A stretch of 64,000 bases of DNA from assembly GCA_033782935.1 (NCBI GenBank), contig JAWQEG010001306.1:2480001-2544000 (forward strand). The letters run 5' to 3'. The translations under genes and the position numbers were made by a program. This document shows, piece by piece, positions 11,891 to 21,520 of the stretch (position 1 is the stretch's first letter; every line of letters begins with the position of its first letter). The notes under the pieces were generated by a model. It was not told the DNA's origin. It ran no database searches and worked only from the letters and a program-made list of their open reading frames with translations. Source of the DNA: Petrolisthes cinctipes (taxonomy: Eukaryota > Arthropoda > Malacostraca > Decapoda > Porcellanidae).

Positions 11891-14749
11891 GTTAGAGTAT
11901 TTTCAAAATACAGGCCAAAAACATACTGAAAATCGATCTTTTAGGTGCACAAAAGTCGATATGTGCATGCATCTTCAGTACCCGTTTATATCTCAAATTC
12001 AGGCTCAAAACACCCGAAAATTCAATATTTTGGGGTCCCAGAAGCAATCTGTACATGCCTACTCAGTGTTAGAGTATTTTCAAAATACAGGCCCAAAACA
12101 TGCTGAAAATCGATATTTTAGATGCCCAAAGTCAATATGTGCATGTATCTTCTGTACCCGTTTATATCTCAAATTCTGGCTCAAAACACCCGAAAATTCA
12201 ATATTTTGGGGTCCCAGAAGCAATCTGTACATGTCTACACAGTGCTAGAATATTTTCAAAATATAGGCTAAAAACATGCTAAAAATCGATATTATAGGTG
12301 CCAAAAAATCGATATCTCAAATTCAGTCCCATAACACCCGAAAATTCGATATTTAGAGGTCCCAGAAGGTATCTGTACATGCCTACTCCGTGTTAGAGTA
12401 TTTTCAAAATACAGGCCAAAAACATACTGAAAATCGGTCTTTTAGGTGCACAAAAGTCGATATGTGCATGCATCTTCTGTACCCGTTTATATCTCAAATT
12501 CAGGCTCAAAACACCCGAAAATTCAATATTTTGGGGTCCCAGAAGCAATCTGTACATGCCTACTCAGTGTTAGAGTATTTTCAAAATACAGGCCCAAAAC
12601 ATGCTGAAAATCGATATTTTAGATGCCCAAAGTCAATATGTGCATGTATCTTCTGTACCCGTTTATATCTCAAATTCAGGCTCAAAACACCAGAAAAGTT
12701 AATATTTTGGGGTCCCAGAAGCAATCTGTACATGCCTACACAGTGCTAGAATATTTTCAAAATATAGGCTAAAAACATGCTAAAAATCGACATTTTAGGT
12801 GCCAAAAAATCGATATCTCAAATTCAGTCCCAAAACACCCGAAAATTCGATATTTAGAGGACCCAGATGGTATCTGTACATGCCTACTCCGTGTTAGAGT
12901 ATTTTCAAAATACAAGCCAAAAACATACTGAAAATCGATCTTTTAGGTGCCCAAAAGTCAATATGTGCATGCATCTTCTGTACCCGTTTATATCTCAAAT
13001 TCTGGCCCTAAACACCCGAAAATTCGATATTTTGGGGTCCCAGAAGCGATCTGTACATGCCTACTGCGTGTTAGAGTATTTTCAAAATTCAGGCCCAAAA
13101 CATGCTGAAAATCGATATTTTTGGTGCCCAAAGTCAATATGTGCATGTATCTTCTGTACCCGTTTATATCTCAAATTCAGGCTCAAAACACCTGAAAATT
13201 CAATATTTTGGGGTCCCAGAAGCAATCTGTACATGCCTACACAGTGCTAGAATATTTTCAAAATATAGGCTAAAAACATGCTAAAAATCGATATTTTAGG
13301 TGCCAAAAAGTCGATATCTCAAATTCAGTCCCAAAACACCCGAAAATTCGATATTTAGAGGTCCCAGATGGTATCTGTACATGCCTACTCCGTGTTAGAG
13401 TATTTTCAAAATACAGGCCAAAAACATACTGAAAATCGATCTTTTAGGTGCCCAAAAGTCGATATGTGCATGCATCTTCTGTACCCGTTTATATCTCAAA
13501 TTCTGGCCCAAAACACCCGAAAATTCGATATTTTGGGGTCCCAGAAGCGATCTGTACATGCCTACTCCGTGTTAGAGTATTTTCAAAATACATGCTCAAA
13601 ACATACTGAAAATCGATCTTTTAGGTGCACAAAAGTCGATATGTGCATGCATCTTCAGTACCCGTTTATATCTCAAATTCAGGCTCAAAACACCCGAAAA
13701 TTCGATATTTTGGGGTCCCAGAAGCAATCTGTACATGCCTACTCAGTGTTAGAGTATTTTTTAAATACAGGCCCAAAACATGCTGAAAATCGATATTTTA
13801 GATGCCCAAAGTCAATATGTGCATGTATCTTCTGTACCCGTTTATATCTCAAATTCAGGCTCAAAACACCCGAAAATTCAATATTTTGGGGTCCCAGAAG
13901 CAATCTGTACATGCCTACACTGTGCTAGAATATTTTCAAAATATAGGCTAAAAACATGCTAAAAATCGACATTTTAGGTGCCAAAAAATCGATATCTCAA
14001 ATTCAGTCCCAAAACACCCGAAAATTCGATATTTAGAGGTCCCAGAAGGTATCTGTACATGCCTACTCCGTGTTAGAGTATTTTCAAAATACAGGCCAAA
14101 AACATACTGAAAATCGATCTTTCAGGTGCCCAAAAGTCGATATGTGCATGCATCTTCTGTACCCGTTTATATCTCAAATTCTGGCCTTAAACACCCGAAA
14201 ATTCGATATTTTGGGGTCCCAGAAGCGATCTGTACATGCTTACTCCGTGTTAGAGTATTTTCAAAATACATGCTCAAAACATACTGAAAATCGATCTTTT
14301 AGGTGCACAAAAGTCGATATTTGCATGCATCTTCAGTACCCGTTTATATCTCAAATTCAGGCTCAAAACACCCGAAAATTCAATATTTTGGGGTCCCAGA
14401 AGCAATCTGTACATGCCTACTCAGTGTTAGAGTATTTTTAAAATACAGGCCCAAAACATGCTGAAAATCGATATTTTAGATGCCCAAAGTCAATATGTGC
14501 ATGTATCTTCTGTACCCGTTTATATCTCAAATTCAGGCTCAAAACACCCGAAAATTGAATATTTTGGGGTCCCAGAAGCAATCTGTACATGCCTACAATG
14601 TGCTAGAATATTTTCAAAATATAGGCTAAAAACATGCTAAAAATCGACATTTTAGGTGCCAAAAAATCGATATCTCAAATTCAGTCCCAAAACACCCGAA
14701 AATTCGATATTTAGAGGTCCCAGAAGGTATCTGAACATGCCTACTCCGT

Positions 14750-14926
14750 GTTAGAGTATTTTCAAAATACAGGCCAAAAACATACTGAAAATCGATCTTT
14801 TATGTGCCCAAAAGTCGATATGTGCATGCATCTTCTGTACCCGTTTATATCTCAAATTCAGTTGCAAAACACCCGAAAATTCGATATTTAGTGGTCCCAG
14901 AAGGTATCTGTACATGCTTACTCCGT
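14750..14926 (+). repeat. A2/S1 chimeric monomer (177 bp)
   Basis: The 5' two-thirds is A2 (AGGCCAAAAACATACTG, full 29-bp segment present). It switches after CTCAAATTC to an S1-like 3' part (CAGTTGCAAAACACCC, GATATTTAGTGGTCCC, GAAGGTATCTG). This is the reciprocal type of exchange to the one at 11419. Confidence 0.85.
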
Positions 14927-15103
14927 GTTAGAGTATTTTCAAAATACAGGCCAAAAACATACTGAAAATCGATCTTTTAGGTGCCCAAAAGTCGATATGT
15001 GCATGCATCTTCTGTATCCGTTTATATCTCAAATTCTGGCCCTAAACACCCGAAAATTCGATATTTTGGGGTCCCAGAAGCGATCTGTACATGCCTACTC
15101 CGT

Positions 15104-15279
15104 GTTAGAGTATTTTCAAAATTCAGGCCCAAAACATGCTGAAAATCGATATTTTTGGTGCCCAAAGTCAATATGTGCATGTATCTTCTGTACCCGTTTA
15201 TATCTCAAATTCAGGCTCAAAACACCCTAAAATTCAATATTTTGGGGTCCCAGAAGCAATCTGTACATGCCTACTCAGT
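15104..15279 (+). repeat. B2 monomer, full-length reference copy (176 bp)
   Basis: Class B2 has AAAATTCAGGCCCAAAACAT, the diagnostic GATATTTTTGGTGCCCAAAG, GTCAATATGTGCATGTATC, and a 3' half like A1, ending CTACTCAGT before a GCTAG-type short monomer. This copy has one private change (CACCCTAAAATT). A substitution near the start (AAAATTC for AAAATAC) breaks the dyad that is perfect in A, B1 and S monomers. Confidence 0.92.
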
Positions 15280-15433
15280 GCTAGAATATTTTCAAAATAT
15301 AGGCTAAAAACATGCTAAAAATCGATCTTTTAGGTGCCAAAAAGTCGATATCTCAAATTCTGTCCCAAAACACCCGAAAATTCGATATTTAGGGGTCCCA
15401 GAAGCGATCTGTACATGCCTACTCCGTGTTAGA

Positions 15434-15448
15434 GTATTTTCAAAATAC
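15434..15448. other. 15-bp dyad GTATTTTCAAAATAC near the start of each long monomer
   Basis: The arms GTATTTT and AAAATAC are exact reverse complements around a central C. The same perfect 7+7 dyad recurs in nearly every A and B1 monomer. S monomers have ATATTTTCAAAATAT, where both outer bases changed so that pairing is kept. B2 has one mismatch. It could be a protein-binding site or a cruciform-prone element; neither is shown. Confidence 0.8.
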
Positions 15449-15495
15449 ATGCTCAAAACATACTGAAAATCGATCTTTTAGGTGCACAAAAGTCG

Positions 15496-15509
15496 ATATG
15501 TGCATGCAT
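15496..15509. other. 14-nt alternating purine-pyrimidine tract ATATGTGCATGCAT
   Basis: The tract is strictly alternating purine-pyrimidine and includes the 8-bp palindrome TGCATGCA. B monomers keep the alternation as ATATGTGCATGTAT. It lies in the segment that S monomers lack, so about two of three monomers carry it. Alternating tracts can adopt non-B structure under torsion; whether this short AT-mixed one does is unknown. Confidence 0.75.
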
Positions 15510-15515
15510 CTTCAG

Positions 15516-15604
15516 TACCCGTTTATATCTCAAATTCAGGCTCAAAACACCCGAAAATTCAATATTTTGGGGTCCCAGAAGCAATCTGTACATGCCTACT
15601 CAGT
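15516..15604 (+). repeat. Second ancestral half-unit (about 89 bp) inside an A1 monomer
   Basis: This is the partner of the preceding half-unit. It carries TTCAGGCTCAAAACACCCG where the first half has ACATGCTCAAAACATACTG, and TTTTGGGGTCCCAGAAG where the first half of B2 has TTTTTGGTGCCCAAAG. It also covers the sequence homologous to the 29 bases missing from S monomers, which makes the long form ancestral. Confidence 0.76.
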
Positions 15605-15780
15605 GTTAGAGTATTTTCAAAATACAGGCCCAAAACATGCTGAAAATCGATATTTTAGATGCCCAAAGTCAATATGTGCATGTATCTTCTGTACCCGTTT
15701 ATATCTCAAATTCAGGCTCAAAACACCCGAAAATTCAATATTTTGGGGTCCCAGAAGCAATCTGTACATGCCTACACAGT
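15605..15780 (+). repeat. B1 monomer, reference copy (176 bp)
   Basis: Class B1 has ATACAGGCCCAAAACATGCTG, the diagnostic ATATTTTAGATGCCCAAAG, GTCAATATGTGCATGTATC and CTTCTGTACCC, and a 3' half like A1 but ending CTACACAGT. It is the second monomer of the first trimer and is followed by S1. Compared with A it lacks one A in the run before GTC and has CA instead of CG in GTCAATATG. Confidence 0.93.
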
Positions 15781-17450
15781 GCTAGAATATTTTCAAAATA
15801 TAGGCTAAAAACATGCTAAAAATCGACATTTTAGGTGCCAAAAAGTCGATATCTCAAATTCAGTCCCAAAACACCCGAAAATTCGATATTTAGAGGTCCT
15901 AGAAGGTATCTGTACATGCCTACTCCGTGTTAGAGTATTTTCAAAATACAGGCCAAAAACATACTGAAAATCGATCTTTTAGGTGCCCAAAAGTCGATAT
16001 GTGCATGCATCTTCTGTACCCGTTTATATCTCAAATTCTGGCCCAAAACACCCGAAAATTCGATATTTTGGGGTCCCAGAAGCGATCTGTACATGCCTAC
16101 TCCGTGTTAGAGTATTTTCAAAATACATGCTCAAAACATACTGAAAATCGATCTTTTAGGTGCACAAAAGTCGATATGTGCATGCATCTTCAGTACCCGT
16201 TTATATCTCAAATTCAGGCTCAAAACACCCGAAAATTCAATATTTTGGGGTCCCAGAAGCAATCTGTACATGCCTACTCAGTGTTAGAGTATTTTTAAAA
16301 TACAGGCCCAAAACATGCTGAAAATCGATATTTTAGATGCCCAAAGTCAATATGTGCATGTATCTTCTGTACCCGTTTATATCTCAAATTCTGGCTCAAA
16401 ACACCCGAAAATTCAATATTTTGGGGTCCCAGAAGCAATCTGTACATGCCTACACAGTGCTAGAATATTTTCAAAATATAGGCTAAAAACATGCTAAAAA
16501 TCGACATTTTAGGTGCCAAAAAATCGATATCTCAAATTCAGTCCCAAAACATCCGAAAATTCGATATTTAGAGGTCCCAGAAGGTATCTGTACATGCCTA
16601 CTCCGTGTTAGAGTATTTTCAAAATACAGGCCAAAAACATACTGAAAATCGATCTTTTAGGTGCCCAAAAGTCGATATGTGCATGCATCTTCTGTACCCG
16701 TTTATATCTCAAATTCTGGCCCTAAACACCCGAAAATTCGATATTTTGGGGTCCCAGAAGCGATCTGTACATGCCTACTCCGTGTTAGAGTATTTTCAAA
16801 ATTCAGGCCCAAAACATGCTGAAAATCGATATTTTTGGTGCCCAAAGTCAATATGTGCATGTATCTTCTGTACCCGTTTATATCTCAAATTCAAGCTCAA
16901 AACACCCGAAAATTCAATATTTTGGGGTCCCAGAAGCAATCTGTACAGTGCTAGAATATTTTCAAAAAATAGGCTAAAAACATGCTAAAAATCGATCTTT
17001 TAGGTGCCAAAAAGTCGATATCTCAAATTCAGTCCCAAAACACCCGAAAATTCGATATTTTGGGGTCCCAGAAGCGATCTGTACATGCTTACTCCGTGTT
17101 AGAGTATTTTCAAAATACATGCTCAAAACATACTGAAAATCGATCTTTTAGGTGCACAAAAGTCGATATTTGCATGCATCTTCAGTACCCGTTTATATCT
17201 CAAATTCAGGCTCAAAACACCCGAAATTTCAATATTTTGGGGTCCCAGAAGCAATCTGTACATGCCTACTCCGTGTTAGAGTATTTTCAAAATTCAGGCC
17301 CAAAACATGCTGAAAATCGATATTTTTGTTGCCCAAAGTCAATATGTGCATGTATCTTCTGTACCCGTTTATATCTCAAATTCAGGCTCAAAACACCCGA
17401 AAATTCAATATTTTGGGGTCCCAGAAGCAATCTGTACATGCCTACTCAGT

Positions 17451-17627
17451 GCTAGAATATTTTCAAAATATAGGCTAAAAACATGCTCAAAATCGATCTT
17501 TTAAGTGCACAAAAGTCGATATGTGCATGCATCTTCAGTACCCGTTTATATCTCAAATTCAGGCTCAAAACACCCGAAAATTCAATATTTTGGGGTCCCA
17601 GAAGCAATCTGTACATGCCAACTCAGT
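17451..17627 (+). repeat. S2/A1 chimeric monomer (177 bp)
   Basis: It begins GCTAGAATATTTTCAAAATA like a short monomer but changes to A1 within CATGCTCAAAATCGATC. It then has GTGCACAAAAGTCGATATG with the full 29-bp segment, ending AACTCAGT before B1. It is a long monomer with a short-class 5' end. Confidence 0.87.
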
Positions 17628-18619
17628 GTTAGAGTATTTTCAAAATACAGTCCCAAAACATGCTGAAAATCGATATTTTAGATGCCCAAAGTCAATATGT
17701 GCATGTATCTTCTGTACCCGTTTATATCTCAAATTCAGGCTCAAAACACCCGAAAATTCAATATTTTGGGGTCTCAGAAGCAATCTGTACATGCCTACAC
17801 AGTGCTAGAATATTTTCAAAATATAGGCTAAAAACATGCTAAAAATCGACATTTTAGGTACCAAAAAATCGATATCTCAAATTCAGTCCCAAAACACCCG
17901 AAAATTCGATATTTAGAGGTCCCAGAAGGTATCTGTACATGCCTACTCCGTGTTAGAGTATTTTCAAAATACAGGCCCAAAACATGCTGAAAATCGATAT
18001 TTTAGATGCCCAAAGTCAATATGTGCATGTATCTTCTGTACCCGTTTATATCTCAAATTCAGGCTCAAAACACCCGAAAATTCAATATTTTGGGGTCCCA
18101 GAAGCAATCTGTACATGCCTACACAGTGCTAGAATATTTTCAAAATATAGGCTAAAAACAAGCTAAAAATCGACATTTTAGGTGCCAAAAAATCGATATC
18201 TCAAATTCAGTCCCAAAACACCCGAAAATTCGATATTTAGAGGTCCCAGAAGGTATCTGCACATGCCTACTCCGTGTTAGAGTATTTTCAAAATACAGGC
18301 CAAAAACATACTGAAAATCGATCTTTTAGGTGCCCAAAAGTCTATATGTGCATGCATCTTCTGTACCCGTTTATATCTCAAATTCTGGCCCTAAACACCC
18401 GAAAATTCGATATTTTGGGGTCCCAGAAGCGATCTGTACATGCCTACCCCGTGTTAGAGTATTTTCAAAATTCAGGCCCAAAACATGCTGAAAATCGATA
18501 TTTTTGGTGCCAAAAAGTCAATATGTGCATGTATCTTCTGTACCCGTTTATATCTCAAATTCAGGCTCAAAACACCCGAAAATTCAATATTTTGGGGTCC
18601 CAGAAGCAATCTGTACAGT

Positions 18620-18915
18620 GCTAGAATATTTTCAAAATATAGGCTAAAAACATGCTAAAAATCGATCTTTTAGGTGCCAAAAAGTCGATATCTCAAATTC
18701 AGTCCCAAAACACCCGAAAATTCAATATTTTGGGGTCCCAGAAGCAATCTGTACATGCCTACACAGTGCTAGAATATTTTCAAAATATAGGCTAAAAACA
18801 TGCTAAAAATCGATCTTTTAGGTGCCAAAAAGTCGATATCTCAAATTCAGTCCCAAAACACCTGAAAATTCGATATTTAGGGGTCTCAGAAGCGATCTGT
18901 ACATGCCTACTCCGT
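18620..18915 (+). repeat. Two adjacent short monomers (S2/B1 chimera, then S2)
   Basis: The first (18620-18767) starts as S2 and ends with the B1 3' end (TTCAATATTTTGGGG, GCAATC, ACACAGT), leading straight into another S2 (18768-18915). An in-register exchange between S2 and B1 explains it. The same arrangement occurs at 19583-19878. Confidence 0.86.
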
Positions 18916-19582
18916 GTTAGAGTATTTTCAAAATACAGGCCAAAAACATACTGAAAATCGATCTTTTAGGTGCACAAAAGTCGATATGTACATGCATCTT
19001 CAGTACCCGTTTATATCTCAAATTCAGGCTCAAAACACCCGAAAATTCAATATTTTGGGATCCCAGAAGCAATCCGTACATGCCTACTCAATGTTAGAGT
19101 ATTTTCAAAATACAGTCCCAAAACATGCTGAAAATCGATATTTTAGATACCCAAAGTCAATATGTGCATGTATCTTCTGTACCCGTTTATATCTCAAATT
19201 CAGGCTCAAAACACCCGAAAATTCAATATTTTGGGGTCCCAGAAGCAATCTGTACATGCCTACTCAGTGCTAGAATATTTTCAAAATATAGGCTAAAAAC
19301 ATGCTAAAAATCGATCTTTTAGCTGCCAAAAAATCGATATATCAAATTCAGTCCCAAAACACCCGAAAATTCGATATTTAGAGGTCCCAGAAGGTATCTG
19401 TACATGCCTACCCCGTGTTAGAGTATTTTCAAAATTCAGGCCCAAAACATGCTGAAAATCGATATTTTTGGTGCCCAAAGTCAATATGTGCATGTATCTT
19501 CTGTACCCGTTTATATCTCAAATTCAGGCTCAAAACACCCGAAAATTTAATATTTTGGGGTCCCAGAAGCAATCTGTACAGT

Positions 19583-19878
19583 GCTAGAATATTTTCAAAA
19601 TATAGGCTAAAAACATGCTAAAAATCGATCTTTTAGGTGCCAAAAAGTCGATATCTCAAATTCAGTCCCAAAACACCCGAAAATTCAATATTTTGGGGTC
19701 CCAGAAGCAATCTGTACATGCCTACACAGTGCTAGAATATTTTCAAAATATAGGCTAAAAACATGCTAAAAATCGACATTTTTGGTGCCAAAAAATCGAT
19801 ATCTCAAATTCAGTCCCAAAACACCCGAAAATTCGATATTTAGAGGTCCCAGATGGTATCTGTACATGCCTACTCCGT
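19583..19878 (+). repeat. Two adjacent short monomers (S2/B1 chimera, then S1)
   Basis: 19583-19730 is S2 with a B1 3' end, followed by S1 at 19731-19878 with CAGATGGTATC. It resembles the pair at 18620, 963 bp upstream, and may be a partial copy of it. Confidence 0.86.
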
Positions 19879-20379
19879 GTTAGAGTATTTTCAAAATACA
19901 GGCCAAAAACATACTGAAAATCGATCTTTTAGGTGCCCAAAAGTCGATATGTGCATGCATCTTCTGTTCCCGTTTATATCTCAAATTCTGGCCCTAAACA
20001 CCCGAAAATTCGATATTTTGGGGTCCCAGAAGCGATCTGTACATGCATACTCCGTGTTAGAGTATTTTCAAAATTCAGGCCCAAAATATGCTGAAAATCG
20101 ATATTTTTGGTGCCCAAAGTTAATATGTGCATGTATCTTCTGTACCCGTTTATATCTCAAATTCAGGCTCAAAACACCCGAAAATTCAATATTTTGGGGT
20201 CCCAGAAGCAATCTGTACATGCCTACTCAGTGCTAGAATATTTTCAAAATATAGGCTAAAAACATGCTAAAAATCGATCTTTTAGGTGCCAAAAAGTCGA
20301 TATCTCAAATTCAGTCCCAAAACACCTGAAAATTCGATATTTAGGGGTCCCAGAAGCGATCTGTACATGCCTACTCCGT

Positions 20380-21520
20380 GTTAGAGTATTTTCAAAATAC
20401 AGGCCAAAAACATACTGAAAATCGATCTTTTAGGTGCACAAAAGTCGATATGTGCATGCATCTTCAGTACCCGTTTATATCTCAAATTCAGGCTCAAAAC
20501 ACCCGAAAATTCGATATTTTGGGGTCCCAGAAGCAATCTGTACATGCCTACACAGTGCTAGAATATTTTCAAAATATAGGCTGAAAACATGCTAAAAATC
20601 GACATTTTAGGTGCCAAAAAATCGATATCTCAAATTCAGTCCCAAAACACCCGAAAATTCGATATTTAGAGGTCCCAGAAGGTATCTGTACATGCCTACT
20701 CCGTGTTAGAGTATTTTCAAAATACAGGCCAAAAACATACTGAAAATCGATCTTTTAGGTGCCCAAAAGTCGATATGTGCATGCATCTTCTGTACCCGTT
20801 TATATCTCAAATTCTGGCCCTAAACACCCGAAAATTCGATATTTTGGGGTCCCAGAAGCGATCTGTACATGACTACTCCTTGTTAGAGTATTTTCAAAAT
20901 TCAGGCCCAAAACATGCTGAAAATCGATATTTTTGGTGCCCAAAGTCAATATGTGCATGTATCTTCTGTACCCGTTTATATCTCAAATTCAGGCTCAAAA
21001 CACCCGAAAATTCAATATTTTGGGGTCCCAGATGCAATCTGTACATGCCTACTCAGTGCTAGAATATTTTCAAAATATAGGCTAAAAACATGCTAAAAAT
21101 CGATCTTTTAGGTGCCAAAAAGTCGATATCTCAAATTCAGTCCCAAAACACCCGAAAATTCGATATTTAGGGGTCCCAGAAGCGATCTGTACATGCCTAC
21201 TCCGTGTTAGAGTATTTTCAAAAATTCATGCCCAAAACATGCTGAAAATCGATATTTTTGGTGCCCAAAGTCAATATGTGCATGTATCTTCTGTACCCGT
21301 TTATATCTCAAATTCAGGCTCAAAACACCCGAAAATTCAATATTTTGGGGTCCCAGAAGCAATCTGTACAGTGCTAGAATATTTTCGAAATATAGGCTAA
21401 AAACATGCTAAAAATCGATCTTTTAGGTGCCAAAAAGTCGATATCTCAAATTCAGTCCCAAAACACCCGAAAATTCGATATTTAGGGTTCCCAGAAGCGA
21501 TCTGTACATGCCTACTCCGT
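20380..21520 (+). repeat. 1,141-bp unit, copy 1
   Basis: Seven monomers, A1-S1-A2-B2-S2-B2d-S2. The first five form a hexamer lacking B1; the last two are a B2d-S2 dimer of 315 bp with an extra A in TCAAAAATTC. Copy 2 (21521-22661) matches it at a constant shift of 1,141. One private difference is CTCCTTGTTAG at the A2-B2 junction. Confidence 0.92.

Larger units (their letters stand above)
7529..12391 (+). repeat. Array block 3: monomer map, mostly full-length hexamers
   Basis: Monomer starts: A1 7529, B1 7706, S1 7882, A2 8030, B2 8207, S1 8383, A/B hybrid 8531, A2 8707, B2 8884, S2 9060, A1 9208, B1 9385, S1 9561, A2 9709, B2 9886, S2 10062, A1 10210 (179 bp), B2 10389, B1 10565, S1 10741, A2 10889, A1 11066, B1 11243, S1/A2 chimera 11419, B2 11567, S2 11743, A1 11891, B1 12068, S1 12244. 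No 10-bp-deleted allele occurs in this block. S1 at 8383 and 12244 share ATATTATAGG and CCCATAACAC although 3.9 kb apart. Confidence 0.88.
15428..15515 (+). repeat. First ancestral half-unit (about 88 bp) inside an A1 monomer
   Basis: Positions 1-88 of the monomer align with 89-177 at a shift of 88-89 bases. Matching landmarks are GCTCAAAAC (24-32 and 113-121), GAAAAT (38-43 and 126-131), TTTT (49-52 and 138-141), and TGTGCATG (72-79) against TGTACATG (160-167). The 46 bases after each CATG also align without gaps from one half into the next. The halves are strongly diverged, so this is an old duplication. Confidence 0.78.
15428..15604 (+). repeat. A1 monomer, reference copy (177 bp)
   Basis: Class A1 is recognised by ACATGCTCAAAACATACTG near the start, GGTGCACAAAAGTCGATATG in the middle, CATCTTCAGTACCC, then TTCAGGCTCAAAAC, TTCAATATTTTGG and GCAATC, ending CTACTCAGT. 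It opens the first trimer of the HOR and is normally followed by B1. Many A1 copies carry the 3' end of another class: the B1 end (ACACAGT) when followed by S1, or the A2 end (GCGATC, CTCCGT) when followed by B2. These mark old crossovers. Length is 177, one base more than B because of AAAA instead of AAA before GTC. Confidence 0.93.
12392..16606 (+). repeat. Array block 4: monomer map, A2-A1-B1-S1 tetramers
   Basis: Monomer starts: A 12392, B1 12569, S1 12745, A2 12893, B2 13070, S 13246, A2 13394, A1 13571, B1 13748, S1 13924, A2 14072, A1 14249, B1 14426, S1 14602, A2/S chimera 14750, A2 14927, B2 15104, S2 15280, A1 15428, B1 15605, S1 15781, A2 15929, A1 16106, B1 16283, S1 16459. The tetramer A2-A1-B1-S1 (678 bp) recurs at 13394, 14072 and 15929. 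It equals a hexamer that has lost B2-S2 by an exchange between A2 and A1. The marker CAGATGGTATC is shared by S copies at 12745 and 13246. Confidence 0.88.
16607..20379 (+). repeat. Array block 5: monomer map, irregular zone with chimeric monomers
   Basis: Monomer starts: A2 16607, B2d 16784, S2 16950, A1 17098, B2 17275, S2/A1 chimera 17451, B1 17628, S1 17804, B1 17952, S1 18128, A2 18276, B2d 18453, S2/B1 chimera 18620, S2 18768, A1 18916, B1 19093, S 19269, B2d 19417, S2/B1 chimera 19583, S1 19731, A2 19879, B2 20056, S2 20232. This is the least regular stretch. It has a dimer B1-S1 in tandem (17628 and 17952), two places where short monomers are adjacent (18620-18768 and 19583-19731), and an S followed directly by B2d (19417). 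Confidence 0.86.

Noticed and set aside
15564..15580. TGGG-GT-CCCA hairpin as a terminator
   Set aside because: The 4-bp arms in TTTTGGGGTCCCAG are too short, and the motif is in every monomer. There are no genes to terminate.
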